Part shown: piece after piece, positions 38,234 to 47,288 of the stretch
Layout: each line of letters opens with the position of its first letter
How positions within the stretch are numbered: position 1 is the first letter of the stretch
Source: a virus
Virus record (IMG/VR): IMGVR_UViG_3300028920_000078
Span: 1-58,532 of that record
DNA: 58,532 nt
Reading direction: 5' to 3' (one strand)
Notes under the pieces: generated by a model
Database searches by the model: none
Told to the model about the DNA's origin: nothing
What the model saw: the letters and a program-made list of their open reading frames with translations, nothing else
Position numbers and translations under genes: made by a program

Positions 38234-39451
38234 ATGAATAATGCGATATTTATTCCAGCCATTGGAATTCAATTCACTAATTACTGGCACTACAATAGGA
38301 CCCTGTTACATAATGGGATAGACTTGAAATTTTTCTCTCCCAAATCTGCCTTCCAATATCCATATATGCTCATAACCGCATTTTATGGAATGGACTATAA
38401 AGATAATAACTTTCGTGAAGAAATCGGATATCCAAAAAAGAATAAATTAATGGGAGATAGTGGAGGATTTGAGGCGGCTACAAAAGGAGTTAGACCAAAT
38501 CCAGAAGCTGTTCTCAAATGGTTGGAAGCAAATACGGATTATGCAATGAATTTAGATATACCATATGAGCAGGCCTCAAAAAGATTACCTACTAGAAAGG
38601 AATTCGATTTTTCCTTAAAAGAAAGTGCCAGTAATTTTGAATATTTTGAGAAGCATAGAAAAAATTATGATACTAAATTCTATAATGTTCTGCATGGAGA
38701 ATCTTGGAAATACATGAACGAATGGTATGACAAAGTGAAGCATCATAATTTTGAAAGTTGGGCTATAGGATTAAAACCTCCAGAAGATATATATACTCAG
38801 ATTCTCGGATTTTCTTACCTTTATGAAAAGGGAGCATTGGAGAATTCTGATGGTCTGCATTTTTTTGGAATGAGCGGAACAAAAATTACGCCTGTTATTG
38901 CATATTTAACCAGGAAATATCTCAAAAAAACCACAGTAACGTTCGATAGTTCATCTTACAATGTAGGTGCAATATATAGAGCATATTTTTGCCCGTTCAA
39001 ATCCCCCGGCTTACGCAGATTATTCTTTGGAGAGAAATTTAAAGATGAAAATCCATATATGAAGACACTTCCATGCTTCTGTCCTGTCTGCTCTAAATGT
39101 TCTGTTGAAGACTATATGGCATCTGGAGATTATAGAGGATGTTTAATATCATTGCACAATTTATGGTTAACTATACATTATACAAAATGGGTTAATAGCA
39201 TGATTGGAGACGAATCCAATTTTTCCGAGGATCTTCAAAGAGCCTTTGAATTTGCAGATTTCTGTGTCGAGAAAGGAACAAAGGCGGGATTTGAACACAA
39301 AAAGCCAGAGATTAAACAAGGAAAAAATGCCAATATATTTTCTTTTGATAAAGGGACACCAAAAATATCTGAATTAATGAATGACATGAATAAGGAAAAA
39401 GAAAAGGATTTAGAAAAATTACAAGAGTTAGATATGTGGAATGATATTTAA
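38234..39451 (+). CDS. dpdA: DNA 7-deazaguanine transglycosylase DpdA
   Basis: 405 residues of the TGT superfamily: general acid-base Asp75 in GDSGGF, nucleophile Asp238 in TFDSSSYN, and zinc ligands C281, C283, C286 and H308 (CFCPVC...H). The tRNA-binding PUA extension of archaeal TGT is absent, and the N-terminus (IFIPAIGIQFTNYW) resembles DpdA of archaeal viruses as I recall it. It would swap guanine in viral DNA for preQ0 or preQ1. The end overlaps polB by one base. Confidence 0.85.
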   Translation: MNNAIFIPAIGIQFTNYWHYNRTLLHNGIDLKFFSPKSAFQYPYMLITAFYGMDYKDNNFREEIGYPKKNKLMGDSGGFEAATKGVRPNPEAVLKWLEANTDYAMNLDIPYEQASKRLPTRKEFDFSLKESASNFEYFEKHRKNYDTKFYNVLHGESWKYMNEWYDKVKHHNFESWAIGLKPPEDIYTQILGFSYLYEKGALENSDGLHFFGMSGTKITPVIAYLTRKYLKKTTVTFDSSSYNVGAIYRAYFCPFKSPGLRRLFFGEKFKDENPYMKTLPCFCPVCSKCSVEDYMASGDYRGCLISLHNLWLTIHYTKWVNSMIGDESNFSEDLQRAFEFADFCVEKGTKAGFEHKKPEIKQGKNANIFSFDKGTPKISELMNDMNKEKEKDLEKLQELDMWNDI

Positions 39452-41697
39452 TGTCGCTAATAATGGAACAAGTCGGACAGAGAAATATTTGGATAAAAAG
39501 CAGAGATAAGGATGGAAATCCTTCTGTCAGGGTTGTGGAAGATTTTATGCCCTATTTTTATGATGATAACAAGAAAAAGATATTTGTGGACAGCCCGGGC
39601 GATATAAAGGAATTAAGAAAAAAATATAAGAAAACGTATGAGGCGGACATAACATACGTCCAAAGATATATTATAGATAGAATGAAGGTTCCATTACCAG
39701 AAGAACCCATTAGAATATGTTATTTTGATATCGAAACAAATAAATGTCTGGATACCAAAGAAACTCCTGAACCTATAATAAGTATCGCATTTTATGATTC
39801 ATTTATGAAAAGATTTGTTGTGTTTGTTTGGAGAGAAGATTTAAAGACTACCAAGGAGAAAATGAAAGTAAAATTTGAGGAATTAGAAATTGATGAAGAT
39901 GTTTCTGTTTACAAATTTAGCACAGAAGAAGATATGTTGAATAAAGTGATAGAGTTTATAGATAGTACAGACCCAGATATTATTGCGGGATGGAATTCAG
40001 GAGGGGAATTTTCGGGCAATCATCCATTTGATTTCCCATACTTATTAAATAGAATGGACAGATTAAATTTGAAGAAGGAGAAATTGAGTCCGCTGAGAAG
40101 AATTAGTATTGAGGAATATTGGAATAGAGTATCTATTAAAGGAAGAATCGCAATAGATTTAAAAGAAGCTTATAAAAAGAGAGAAAGTTCCGTTAGAAAT
40201 TCTCTAGATTTTGTATCAAAAGAAGTATTAGGTAAGAAAAAGTTAGAAATTGAAATGAAAGATATATGGAAAGATATAGACAATCTGGTAAAATATAATA
40301 TTGTAGATGTATATCTAACCAAAGAAATAGATGAAAACAAAAAGCTAATTGAAGGATTTAATAATCTTAGAAGAATTACAGGATGCGTCTGGAGCGGTCT
40401 AGTTCATGAGTCTATGATAACAGATTCTCTAATACTAAAAGAAGCAAAAAGAAAAGGAATGATACTCCCGACAAAAAAGAAAAATGTGAAGAAAAAATAC
40501 AAGGGAGGATTTGTCCATAAAGTTAATCCTGGATTACATAAGAATGTGGTAGTTATGGATTTGAAATCTCTATATCCTAGTCTAATTTGTCAATTTAATA
40601 TATCTTTTGATACAATAAAGAAGGAAGCCGAAGAAGGAGACATAACTCTAGGTAATGGAGCTATATTTAGACAAGATGTAGAAGGATTGGGACCGTCTAT
40701 CTTGAAAAATTTGTTTATATTGAGACAATTATATAAAGATGAAAGAAAGAAGCATAAAAGACACTCTCCGGAATGGGAAACATATGAATCTCTTCAATAT
40801 GCAACAAAAAGAACAGCAAATGCCCTTTATGGTCAGTATGGAAGCGAAAAGTCTAGATACTATGCCAGCGAGGCGGCAGGAAGCATAACATGGTTGGGAA
40901 GAGAAACTATTCTTTGGACTATTAAATTTGTTGAAGAAAAAGGTCTAAAAGTAATATATGCAGATACAGATTCTGTATTTATAGATTTTAACAAAAAACC
41001 ACAGATAGATGATATAAATTTATTATTAAAGCAGATTAATGAAAGTTACTCGAAGTTCGTCCAAAAGTTTGGCATGTCTGTGAATAGTTATTTGCAGTTA
41101 GATTTTGAGGGTATTTATAGTTCTATCTGGTTTACTAATGCAAAAAAGAGATATGTTGGATGGCTAACAAATGATGGAAATAAAGATATAGAAAGAGAGT
41201 TAAAGGTTAAAGGATTTGAAATGAGAAGAAAGGATCAAAGTATGTATGGAAAGAATATACAGAAAGAAATATTTGAAATGTTATTAGATGAGAAGAACAA
41301 GGAAGAAATTGATAGATATGTACTAAAAAAGAGGGCGGAAATGAAGAAATGTTCCATTACACAAATAGCAATAAGTAAGAGAATAACAAAGGAATTAGAT
41401 AAATATACTAGAAAAAATGCTATTCATAAAGGTGCAGAGTTTGCCAATGAATATTTGGGAGAAAATTTTGGAGCCGGAAGCGAGATGTATTTTATTTATT
41501 GTAATGAGGTAAAGGTAGGAAGTAAATGGTGGCCAATAGAAGCGATATGCTTCTCACATAATAATATACCTGAAGTCAAGGTAGATTGGGAAAAAATGGC
41601 TGAATTAAATATAGACAATAAGGTAGAGAAGATTTATGAGTCTGCGGGATGGAATGCAGCCATAGGTAATACTACTATGGATAAGTGGTTACAATGA
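39451..41697 (+). CDS. polB: Family B DNA polymerase
   Basis: 748 residues. Proofreading exonuclease: Exo I YFDIET (Asp93, Glu95), Exo II-type GWN...FDFPYLLNR (180-201) with a short insert after GWN, Exo III YNIVDVYL (Asp286). Polymerase: motif A DLKSLYPS (370-377), motif B KRTANALYGQYG (453-464), motif C YADTDS (503-508). All active-site acids are present. Translation is coupled to dpdA and to the next gene. It is probably the replicative polymerase working with the PCNA-like clamp. Confidence 0.95.
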   Translation: MSLIMEQVGQRNIWIKSRDKDGNPSVRVVEDFMPYFYDDNKKKIFVDSPGDIKELRKKYKKTYEADITYVQRYIIDRMKVPLPEEPIRICYFDIETNKCLDTKETPEPIISIAFYDSFMKRFVVFVWREDLKTTKEKMKVKFEELEIDEDVSVYKFSTEEDMLNKVIEFIDSTDPDIIAGWNSGGEFSGNHPFDFPYLLNRMDRLNLKKEKLSPLRRISIEEYWNRVSIKGRIAIDLKEAYKKRESSVRNSLDFVSKEVLGKKKLEIEMKDIWKDIDNLVKYNIVDVYLTKEIDENKKLIEGFNNLRRITGCVWSGLVHESMITDSLILKEAKRKGMILPTKKKNVKKKYKGGFVHKVNPGLHKNVVVMDLKSLYPSLICQFNISFDTIKKEAEEGDITLGNGAIFRQDVEGLGPSILKNLFILRQLYKDERKKHKRHSPEWETYESLQYATKRTANALYGQYGSEKSRYYASEAAGSITWLGRETILWTIKFVEEKGLKVIYADTDSVFIDFNKKPQIDDINLLLKQINESYSKFVQKFGMSVNSYLQLDFEGIYSSIWFTNAKKRYVGWLTNDGNKDIERELKVKGFEMRRKDQSMYGKNIQKEIFEMLLDEKNKEEIDRYVLKKRAEMKKCSITQIAISKRITKELDKYTRKNAIHKGAEFANEYLGENFGAGSEMYFIYCNEVKVGSKWWPIEAICFSHNNIPEVKVDWEKMAELNIDNKVEKIYESAGWNAAIGNTTMDKWLQ

Positions 41698-42422
41698 AAT
41701 TATCTAAAAGTAAAATGTTGACATATTTGATGTGTCCAAGACAGTTCAAATTTAAATATATACAATATCTTCCACAGAAAAAGAACAAATATATGAAGGC
41801 AGGAATAGAAGTACATGATATATTAGATAAATTTTTCGACAAAATAGATATTTATAAACCTGACTTTTTTGGAACCATGAAAGAAGTGGCAGGAGATATG
41901 TATTTGGAACACCAACAATATTTAGATAATTTCATAAAGTATGAAAGTCAAAGATGGGAATCATTAAAGAATAAAATATGGTACAAGCCTATGAGAAAGG
42001 AGAAAAAGATATTTGAGAAAGATTTCAATGCCATAATAGATAGGGTTGATTATATTCCTGATAATGGATTCTTTTTGATAGATTATAAGACAGGAAACTT
42101 TTACAAGAAGAAATGGGAAGAAGCAAGATTTGAATTGACATTTTATGCATATTTGTTTGCCAGAAAGTATCATAGGCCAATATGGAAAATTGGAATTATG
42201 GCATTAAAGACAGGCAAAATGTTCGAAGAAGAGTTAACCAAGGCTCACTATGATGAAATGTTTAGAATTGTTGAATGGGTGAAAAAAAGAATTGGAAATG
42301 AAGAATATCATCCAAAACCAGGAAGTATGTGTTATTGGTGTGACTATAGAGAAATATGTGAAGAACTCAGAAAAAGTGAAAAGAAAAAAGACTTATTTGA
42401 TGATTGGGAGATAGACAAATGA
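41694..42422 (+). CDS. Cas4/RecB-like exonuclease
   Basis: 242 residues from the ATG at 41694. PD-(D/E)xK nuclease core: His41, DRVDYI then LIDYKTG as the Asp/Lys pair, and the Q/Y-bearing helix. Cys14 plus the C-terminal CYWCDYREIC would hold an Fe-S cluster, the Cas4 hallmark. There are no cas1/cas2 genes, so it acts in DNA replication or recombination. It sits between polymerase and primase, as in other archaeal viruses I recall. Confidence 0.85.
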   Translation: MKLSKSKMLTYLMCPRQFKFKYIQYLPQKKNKYMKAGIEVHDILDKFFDKIDIYKPDFFGTMKEVAGDMYLEHQQYLDNFIKYESQRWESLKNKIWYKPMRKEKKIFEKDFNAIIDRVDYIPDNGFFLIDYKTGNFYKKKWEEARFELTFYAYLFARKYHRPIWKIGIMALKTGKMFEEELTKAHYDEMFRIVEWVKKRIGNEEYHPKPGSMCYWCDYREICEELRKSEKKKDLFDDWEIDK

Positions 42423-43447
42423 TACAGAAGGGAAATGCTACAGAAAAGATATTTGGTACTTTTCCTAGGGAATTTGGAAAGCATAGGTCTTTTATTACCA
42501 ATAAAACAGATTTCTATTATATGGCAAATAAATATAATGGATTTATGAATTTATATGCTTCAATATATTCTATTCCAGAAAAAAGAAATTATCGTGATGC
42601 TATCGTCGATAAATTATACTTTGATTTAGATAATATGCAGATGGTAACATACATCAATCCAAGATGCTGGTTGGCCACCAAACGATTACACTTCTATCTA
42701 AAAGATAAAAAGTTAAAGCATATGGCATTTCTGACTGGAAGGGGATTCAATGTTTTTATATTTACCGAAATTAAAAAATTATATAATCCAAAAGAAGCCA
42801 TCAAGAATGCACAAGAATATATAGCACAAGAATCAGAACTAAAGATAGGAGGATGTCAGAAATCTGATATAGATGAGCATATAATTGGAGATATTGCAAG
42901 AATTACTAGAATTCCAAATACATGGAATTTGAAAGCAAAAAGATTCTGTATTCCTTTAATTGAAGATGACTTCTATAAAAGTTATGATGAGATTTGTATG
43001 ATAGCAGAAAAACAGCGATTCAAATTTGAAGTTTTTGGAAACAAACTATTAGACCTAGCTGGATTTGATTCTTTAAAGTCTAATGAAGAAATAGAATGTT
43101 TAGAAGATTTTGACGTTCCAGAAGGTTGTGATTTTGAGATTTATATAAAAATGTTACCGCCTGTAATACAAAGGCTACTGATTACAACAAAATGCGGATG
43201 GAGAGATAGATATTTAACAATATTGGCTATAAAAGAAATAGGATTACCTAAAAGTCTATGCAATAAAATATGTCAGAAATATTGGACACCACAAAAATAT
43301 AGACACGCCGTAAGAGATGAGCACCAAATTGATTATATTTATAGAAGGGAAAATTTGATGTTTCCAAATTGGAGTACAATAATTCATGAAGGATATGAGG
43401 TAACTAAAAAAGATTTGGAATTCAAATTTTATAAGGATAGAATATGA
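42419..43447 (+). CDS. Archaeo-eukaryotic primase small subunit-like (PriS)
   Basis: 342 residues from the ATG at 42419 (ATGA overlap with the nuclease gene). The AEP catalytic pair FDLD (Asp69, Asp71), the second motif region LTGRGFNVFIF (105-115) and a third region with DIARITRIPNTW (about 157-168) are present; the canonical sxH histidine is replaced by asparagine. The C-terminal ~120 residues are an unassigned helical domain. It would make RNA or DNA primers. Confidence 0.78.
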   Translation: MIQKGNATEKIFGTFPREFGKHRSFITNKTDFYYMANKYNGFMNLYASIYSIPEKRNYRDAIVDKLYFDLDNMQMVTYINPRCWLATKRLHFYLKDKKLKHMAFLTGRGFNVFIFTEIKKLYNPKEAIKNAQEYIAQESELKIGGCQKSDIDEHIIGDIARITRIPNTWNLKAKRFCIPLIEDDFYKSYDEICMIAEKQRFKFEVFGNKLLDLAGFDSLKSNEEIECLEDFDVPEGCDFEIYIKMLPPVIQRLLITTKCGWRDRYLTILAIKEIGLPKSLCNKICQKYWTPQKYRHAVRDEHQIDYIYRRENLMFPNWSTIIHEGYEVTKKDLEFKFYKDRI

Positions 43448-43788
43448 AAAGAGGAAGAAAGCCAACTTGTGATTGTGGTATATGTAAGAAGTGTATTCAA
43501 AGAGAATATTCTAGAAAATACAGAGAAAGACATGAGGTGAAAAAAGAACAAAAATTTGAGAAAAAGAAAGAACCAAAAAAGATAGTCAAAAGACATCAAA
43601 GAGAAATTACAAGAATTTTGGTTATTAATGATATAGGAATTCCCATAAAAACAAATTGCCACATAGAAGGATTTCGTACCGTAATTGTTAATGTAAGTCT
43701 AGGAAGCCCTGATGAACCTTTCGAGAAACAGCAATATCATGACATTAATAAGTTAGATAGAAGAATGGTGAAAAATTTAATATGCTAA
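43444..43788 (+). CDS. Cys-rich basic protein
   Basis: 114 residues. N-terminal CDCGICKKC cluster is a probable zinc finger; a basic helix (REYSRKYRERHEVKKEQK) follows, and the C-terminal 50 residues look beta-rich. Nucleic-acid binding is likely. Overlaps the primase by 4 bases and the next gene by 7. Confidence 0.5.
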   Translation: MKRGRKPTCDCGICKKCIQREYSRKYRERHEVKKEQKFEKKKEPKKIVKRHQREITRILVINDIGIPIKTNCHIEGFRTVIVNVSLGSPDEPFEKQQYHDINKLDRRMVKNLIC

Positions 43789-44210
43789 TATATATAGGAG
43801 GAAGGGGCAAACATGGAAAGTTTGGCGGGAAGTATGGATATATTAAGTATGATAAAAATTTGAAATTGAGCGAACAGAAATATAAGATATTCAAAAATGA
43901 GAACATAAAGAATAATGAAGCAGATTATATGGCATTGATTAAATATTTAGAAACAATGAAAGAAGATGAATCTGCATACATTATGACAAATAATATGTTG
44001 CTGGAGAAACATTTCAATGAGAAATGGAAGATTAAAGAAAAGAGGTTAAGGGATCTATTACAAATGTCTAAATCAATATGTATATTGAAGCGACTGAAAC
44101 TCAATGTTTGTTGGATTCCAAGAAAATATAATAAGATGGTGTTGATACTTGAAAAAGAAAATGATAAAGTTTCATTTAACAGGAAAAAAGAGAACAATAA
44201 TCCAAATTAG
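43782..44210 (+). CDS. RNase H-fold protein, probably lacking catalytic residues
   Basis: 142 residues. The pattern of strand-strand-strand (LIYIGGRG...GYIKYD), NNEADYMALIKYLETM (Glu46 where RNase HI has its Glu) and AYIMTNNMLLEKHFN fits RNase HI. The first catalytic Asp is Gly (YIGG), and the DS position in helix-strand three is TN, so only Glu46 remains. A binding or degenerate role is likelier than cleavage. Confidence 0.5.
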   Translation: MLIYIGGRGKHGKFGGKYGYIKYDKNLKLSEQKYKIFKNENIKNNEADYMALIKYLETMKEDESAYIMTNNMLLEKHFNEKWKIKEKRLRDLLQMSKSICILKRLKLNVCWIPRKYNKMVLILEKENDKVSFNRKKENNNPN

Positions 44211-44589
44211 ACAAATTAGAAAATATTATATTTGGTTACACAAATTAAAGAAGCCTAGAAATTGGACTAACAAATATATACATTTCCAAAGAATATATGG
44301 ATTGGGAGAAGGGCAATTAGGATTCATAAAAAATATAGCGAATATAACAGGAGTAGTAAATATATTGAATTTTGTCAAGCTATATTTTCCTGAATATGCA
44401 AGTAACTTTCTCTCGGTAACTCCGATTATAGTGATATCATATATAGTAATTGGATACATGATGGGAACAATTTTAGATAAGAAACTAAAGATGGTAGATA
44501 AGGTTAGAGGATGGGACAACAAACGAGATCCTGCAACAAGAGAAATATTGCATAGATTGAGAAGACTTGATAGAGGAAAGGTGAATTAA
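44161..44589 (+). CDS. Membrane protein of unknown function
   Basis: 142 residues from the ATG at 44161. Basic N-terminal half, then a hydrophobic helix at about 82-105 (VTPIIVISYIVIGYMMG) and a basic C-terminal tail. Overlaps both neighbours. It might anchor replication proteins, but nothing demonstrates that. Confidence 0.45.
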   Translation: MIKFHLTGKKRTIIQIRQIRKYYIWLHKLKKPRNWTNKYIHFQRIYGLGEGQLGFIKNIANITGVVNILNFVKLYFPEYASNFLSVTPIIVISYIVIGYMMGTILDKKLKMVDKVRGWDNKRDPATREILHRLRRLDRGKVN

Positions 44590-45287
44590 TGTTTTATGTA
44601 GACAGTAGAGAACCCGAACAGATAATAAGAAAAGTCAAAAAGTCTGGTGAAAAGTTTGAAGTTAAATCTTTGCCAGTAGGAGACTTTGTGAAGGGTGATG
44701 TATGTATAGAAAGGAAACATATAGAAGATTTTGTGAATTCTATTCAGAGTGGTCATTTACAGAAGCAACTTCTACAGATGGAAGATAATTTCAAAAGACC
44801 ATATCTTATAATAAGTGGAGATAGAGAGAGTCTTAAATGGAATCTGCATTATAGGAAGTGGACCGTTTCTCATCATAATGGAGCTTTGGCTCATTTAACT
44901 AGATATCCCAAATTAAAAGTGTTCCAGGTTCCCAATGATAACCAATTAGTAGATTTAGTTATTAGAATAATGAAGAAAAGTTTTGACGGTAAGGTAGTTA
45001 GTATTATGGATACAGAACTATTGCGAAATTCAGTTTCATCTGATGATATTAAAACTAGAATGATTTGTGCCATTCCGGGAATTGGATTTGAAAAGGCCAA
45101 ATTATTGAGACAGAGAATAAATATACTTCTATTAAATGAAGAATGTGATATCTGTAAAATTAAAGATATAGCAAGACTTTCCGGATTTGGAGATTCAACA
45201 GCGAAAAAGATATTGAAGATACATCTATTGCTTCCTAAATCAAAACAAGAAATTAGAAAGACTATTGCTAGAAGCATAAAGCTTTAA
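44589..45287 (+). CDS. ERCC4/XPF-Hef-type structure-specific nuclease
   Basis: 232 residues. The ERCC4 nuclease motif is spread over VDSREP (Asp5, Glu8), GDF (Asp32) and ERKHIEDF (41-48). Two helix-hairpin-helix motifs follow: IPGIGFEKAKLL and LSGFGDSTAKKIL. Members cut flaps and forks in recombination and repair. It is the last rightward gene, ending 38 bases before a terminator-like hairpin pair. Confidence 0.85.
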   Translation: MFYVDSREPEQIIRKVKKSGEKFEVKSLPVGDFVKGDVCIERKHIEDFVNSIQSGHLQKQLLQMEDNFKRPYLIISGDRESLKWNLHYRKWTVSHHNGALAHLTRYPKLKVFQVPNDNQLVDLVIRIMKKSFDGKVVSIMDTELLRNSVSSDDIKTRMICAIPGIGFEKAKLLRQRINILLLNEECDICKIKDIARLSGFGDSTAKKILKIHLLLPKSKQEIRKTIARSIKL

Positions 45288-45363
45288 TTTGAGCATATAA
45301 AATCATGCAAAATGCTTTCAAAACCATTAAAAATTTTAATGATTCTTTAATACTGGAGTATTA
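45288..45363. terminator. Convergent terminator region with two hairpins
   Basis: CATTAAAA-A-TTTTAATG (45325-45341) and TAATACT-GG-AGTATTA (45348-45363) lie between the ends of the two opposing gene blocks. Both are symmetrical, so they could stop transcription from either side. Confidence 0.5.
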
Positions 45364-45441
45364 CTACTTAGAAAATTTTGTGCAGTTTTAGAATGTAATT
45401 TCAAATAAATCAAAATGCCTCATATCATCAGCAATCTTAAT

Positions 45442-45735
45442 CTATATAAAATTCAACCATTTAAGGACGCCTTTAATTATATTTGTTCCCCATTCGACAG
45501 CACCAACAGAAGCAAGACTTGCCATTGTGGCATCTATTGACACTTCTGATATTGGCATTCCTGAGTATCCTAAATAAGCTCCAACACATCCCGTGAAGAC
45601 CATCGTAGGTACAGCCTTTTTCCATTCTACCCCTCTCCAATCAACATTTGGCTTATTTTTTATAATTCCTGTAATGGAAGTTACAGCACCAACACCAAAT
45701 CCTATTGCCGCACTAGTTATCACATCTATAATAAT
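45442..45735 (-). CDS. Small membrane protein, holin-like, with possible AUU start
   Basis: About 97 residues with hydrophobic helices at the N-terminus (TSAAIGFGVGAVTSITGI) and centre (PTMVFTGCVGAYLGYSG). The only good ribosome site, AAGGGAGGTG, lies a few bases before ATT at 45735; an in-frame GTG is inside the site and another is at 45723. The last gene of the leftward block, a usual place for lysis genes, so a holin is possible. Confidence 0.45.
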   Translation of the reverse strand: MIIDVITSAAIGFGVGAVTSITGIIKNKPNVDWRGVEWKKAVPTMVFTGCVGAYLGYSGMPISEVSIDATMASLASVGAVEWGTNIIKGVLKWLNFI

Positions 45736-45746
45736 TATCACCTCCC

Positions 45747-47288
45747 TTATTGTCCCTGCTTTTTGTAAAGTATGCTAGCAGATGTTAATTTTGTGGTGAG
45801 ACTAGCAAAATGAAATTTCGCTATTATCACTTTTCCTCTCTTTGATGATGGAATTTCTACCAAGGTGTCAGGTTCAACATCAACATAGTTAGAACCATCT
45901 GTAGTTATCTCACATCTAAACCATGTCTCTCCCTCATCAGACTTAAAATTGTTTCCTGTTACTTTCAATAATACATGGGTTATTTCTGCATCTTCGGATA
46001 AAGTTTTTGTTTGCGCTTCACCACTACTTTCATTTAGTTGCAACATCAAGGTATTATCCCATACCAAAGTCTTTGTCAGAGAATCTAATTGTGCATCATC
46101 ATTTGGATCATCTCCGCTCTCACCATAATCTGTATCATTAAATGTTATATAATGCGTTCTCGTCATCCCATGTAAATTCTTATTTTGTATTCTTTCCTGT
46201 TCTGTCTTTTTACTTTCTATAATCATTTCCATAATACCTTTCTCTTGTTCTTGATAAGAAATAGAGGTAATAAATCCACTGGCATCAAGAGAATGAGATA
46301 CGTCTACAACTGTCTTAAATTCATTTAATTTAAGAAAAGGATTAATAAGTAATATCTCTTCGCCTGGAACCAATGTAGGCAGACCATAAGATTGACAACT
46401 TCCTTTTTGTTCCATTGTGGAACTTACACTATTCAAATTGGAAGATTTGTTAGATACCTGGTCATAATTTATTAAGTTAGTATCCTCCACCATTGTTTCT
46501 CTAATATTATAAGAAGATTGAGATGTAGAATCATCATCCCTATGTATCAATATATTTCCCAATTCACTAGAACCGACTACCCATGTTCTATTCTTCATTG
46601 ATTGTAAATCACCATCAATATTATTACCGCTAATCATATTTCCTTGATAAATAATACCTAATCCACTAACCACAGTTCCTTTTTGTCGAATATGCCATAC
46701 TTTATTTGAATCAATTCTGAAGGTATGATTACCTCCGGATTCTTGTATGCAATCTCTTATTGCCTGTAGTAATGGTCTTCCATTCCAACTTGGAGTAATA
46801 TTTGTTTGTATCGTATCTATATAAGTATTAGAAGAACTATGTCCTGACGCATATTTATCTCTTAAATATTTGATAACCTCCGAGGTAGATGTTGGTGTCG
46901 CAGAGAAATCTTCGAAAACCAATCTATCAGCCTCACACATATAATCTCTTCCTGAAATCTGCAAATATAATGCTCCATTATTCTCCATTATATATTCAGG
47001 AACTTCAAGACGTCCTTCTATCATCGGATCTCCGGTAAATACATTATCATAATTAATCCAAATTTGTACTACGGAATTTTTGGAAAATGTATCAGTATAT
47101 CTACCATTTCCATTATCTAAAAGAACACTAAACGAACCGACCCGATTGGTACTACCTAAATCTACATGAGAAGAAACAACATGACTAGATACATCTGTAC
47201 CTCCTATAGTAACTTTCCTATATACTTTTCTTTTCGCGAAAGCCCTAGTATCATATATCACTCTAGCAATATTTGTCTTTATTGGCAT
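45747..47288 (-). CDS. Baseplate hub/tail protein
   Basis: About 513 residues from the ATG at 47288. The N-terminal half has features of phage baseplate hub proteins (XkdQ/gpD type): GSFSVLLDNGNGRYTDTFSK, IEGRLEVPEY and ISGRDYMCEADRL, then WNGRPLLQAIRDCIQESG. The C-terminal ~120 residues are a separate beta domain rich in T/D/S, perhaps adhesive. It overlaps the large adhesin gene and fits the tail tip. Confidence 0.6.
   Translation of the reverse strand: MPIKTNIARVIYDTRAFAKRKVYRKVTIGGTDVSSHVVSSHVDLGSTNRVGSFSVLLDNGNGRYTDTFSKNSVVQIWINYDNVFTGDPMIEGRLEVPEYIMENNGALYLQISGRDYMCEADRLVFEDFSATPTSTSEVIKYLRDKYASGHSSSNTYIDTIQTNITPSWNGRPLLQAIRDCIQESGGNHTFRIDSNKVWHIRQKGTVVSGLGIIYQGNMISGNNIDGDLQSMKNRTWVVGSSELGNILIHRDDDSTSQSSYNIRETMVEDTNLINYDQVSNKSSNLNSVSSTMEQKGSCQSYGLPTLVPGEEILLINPFLKLNEFKTVVDVSHSLDASGFITSISYQEQEKGIMEMIIESKKTEQERIQNKNLHGMTRTHYITFNDTDYGESGDDPNDDAQLDSLTKTLVWDNTLMLQLNESSGEAQTKTLSEDAEITHVLLKVTGNNFKSDEGETWFRCEITTDGSNYVDVEPDTLVEIPSSKRGKVIIAKFHFASLTTKLTSASILYKKQGQ

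Noticed and set aside
38234-39451. Host-type archaeosine tRNA transglycosylase
   Set aside because: No PUA or archaeal TGT C-terminal domains, and the gene sits in a viral preQ0 operon next to polB; DpdA is the better reading.
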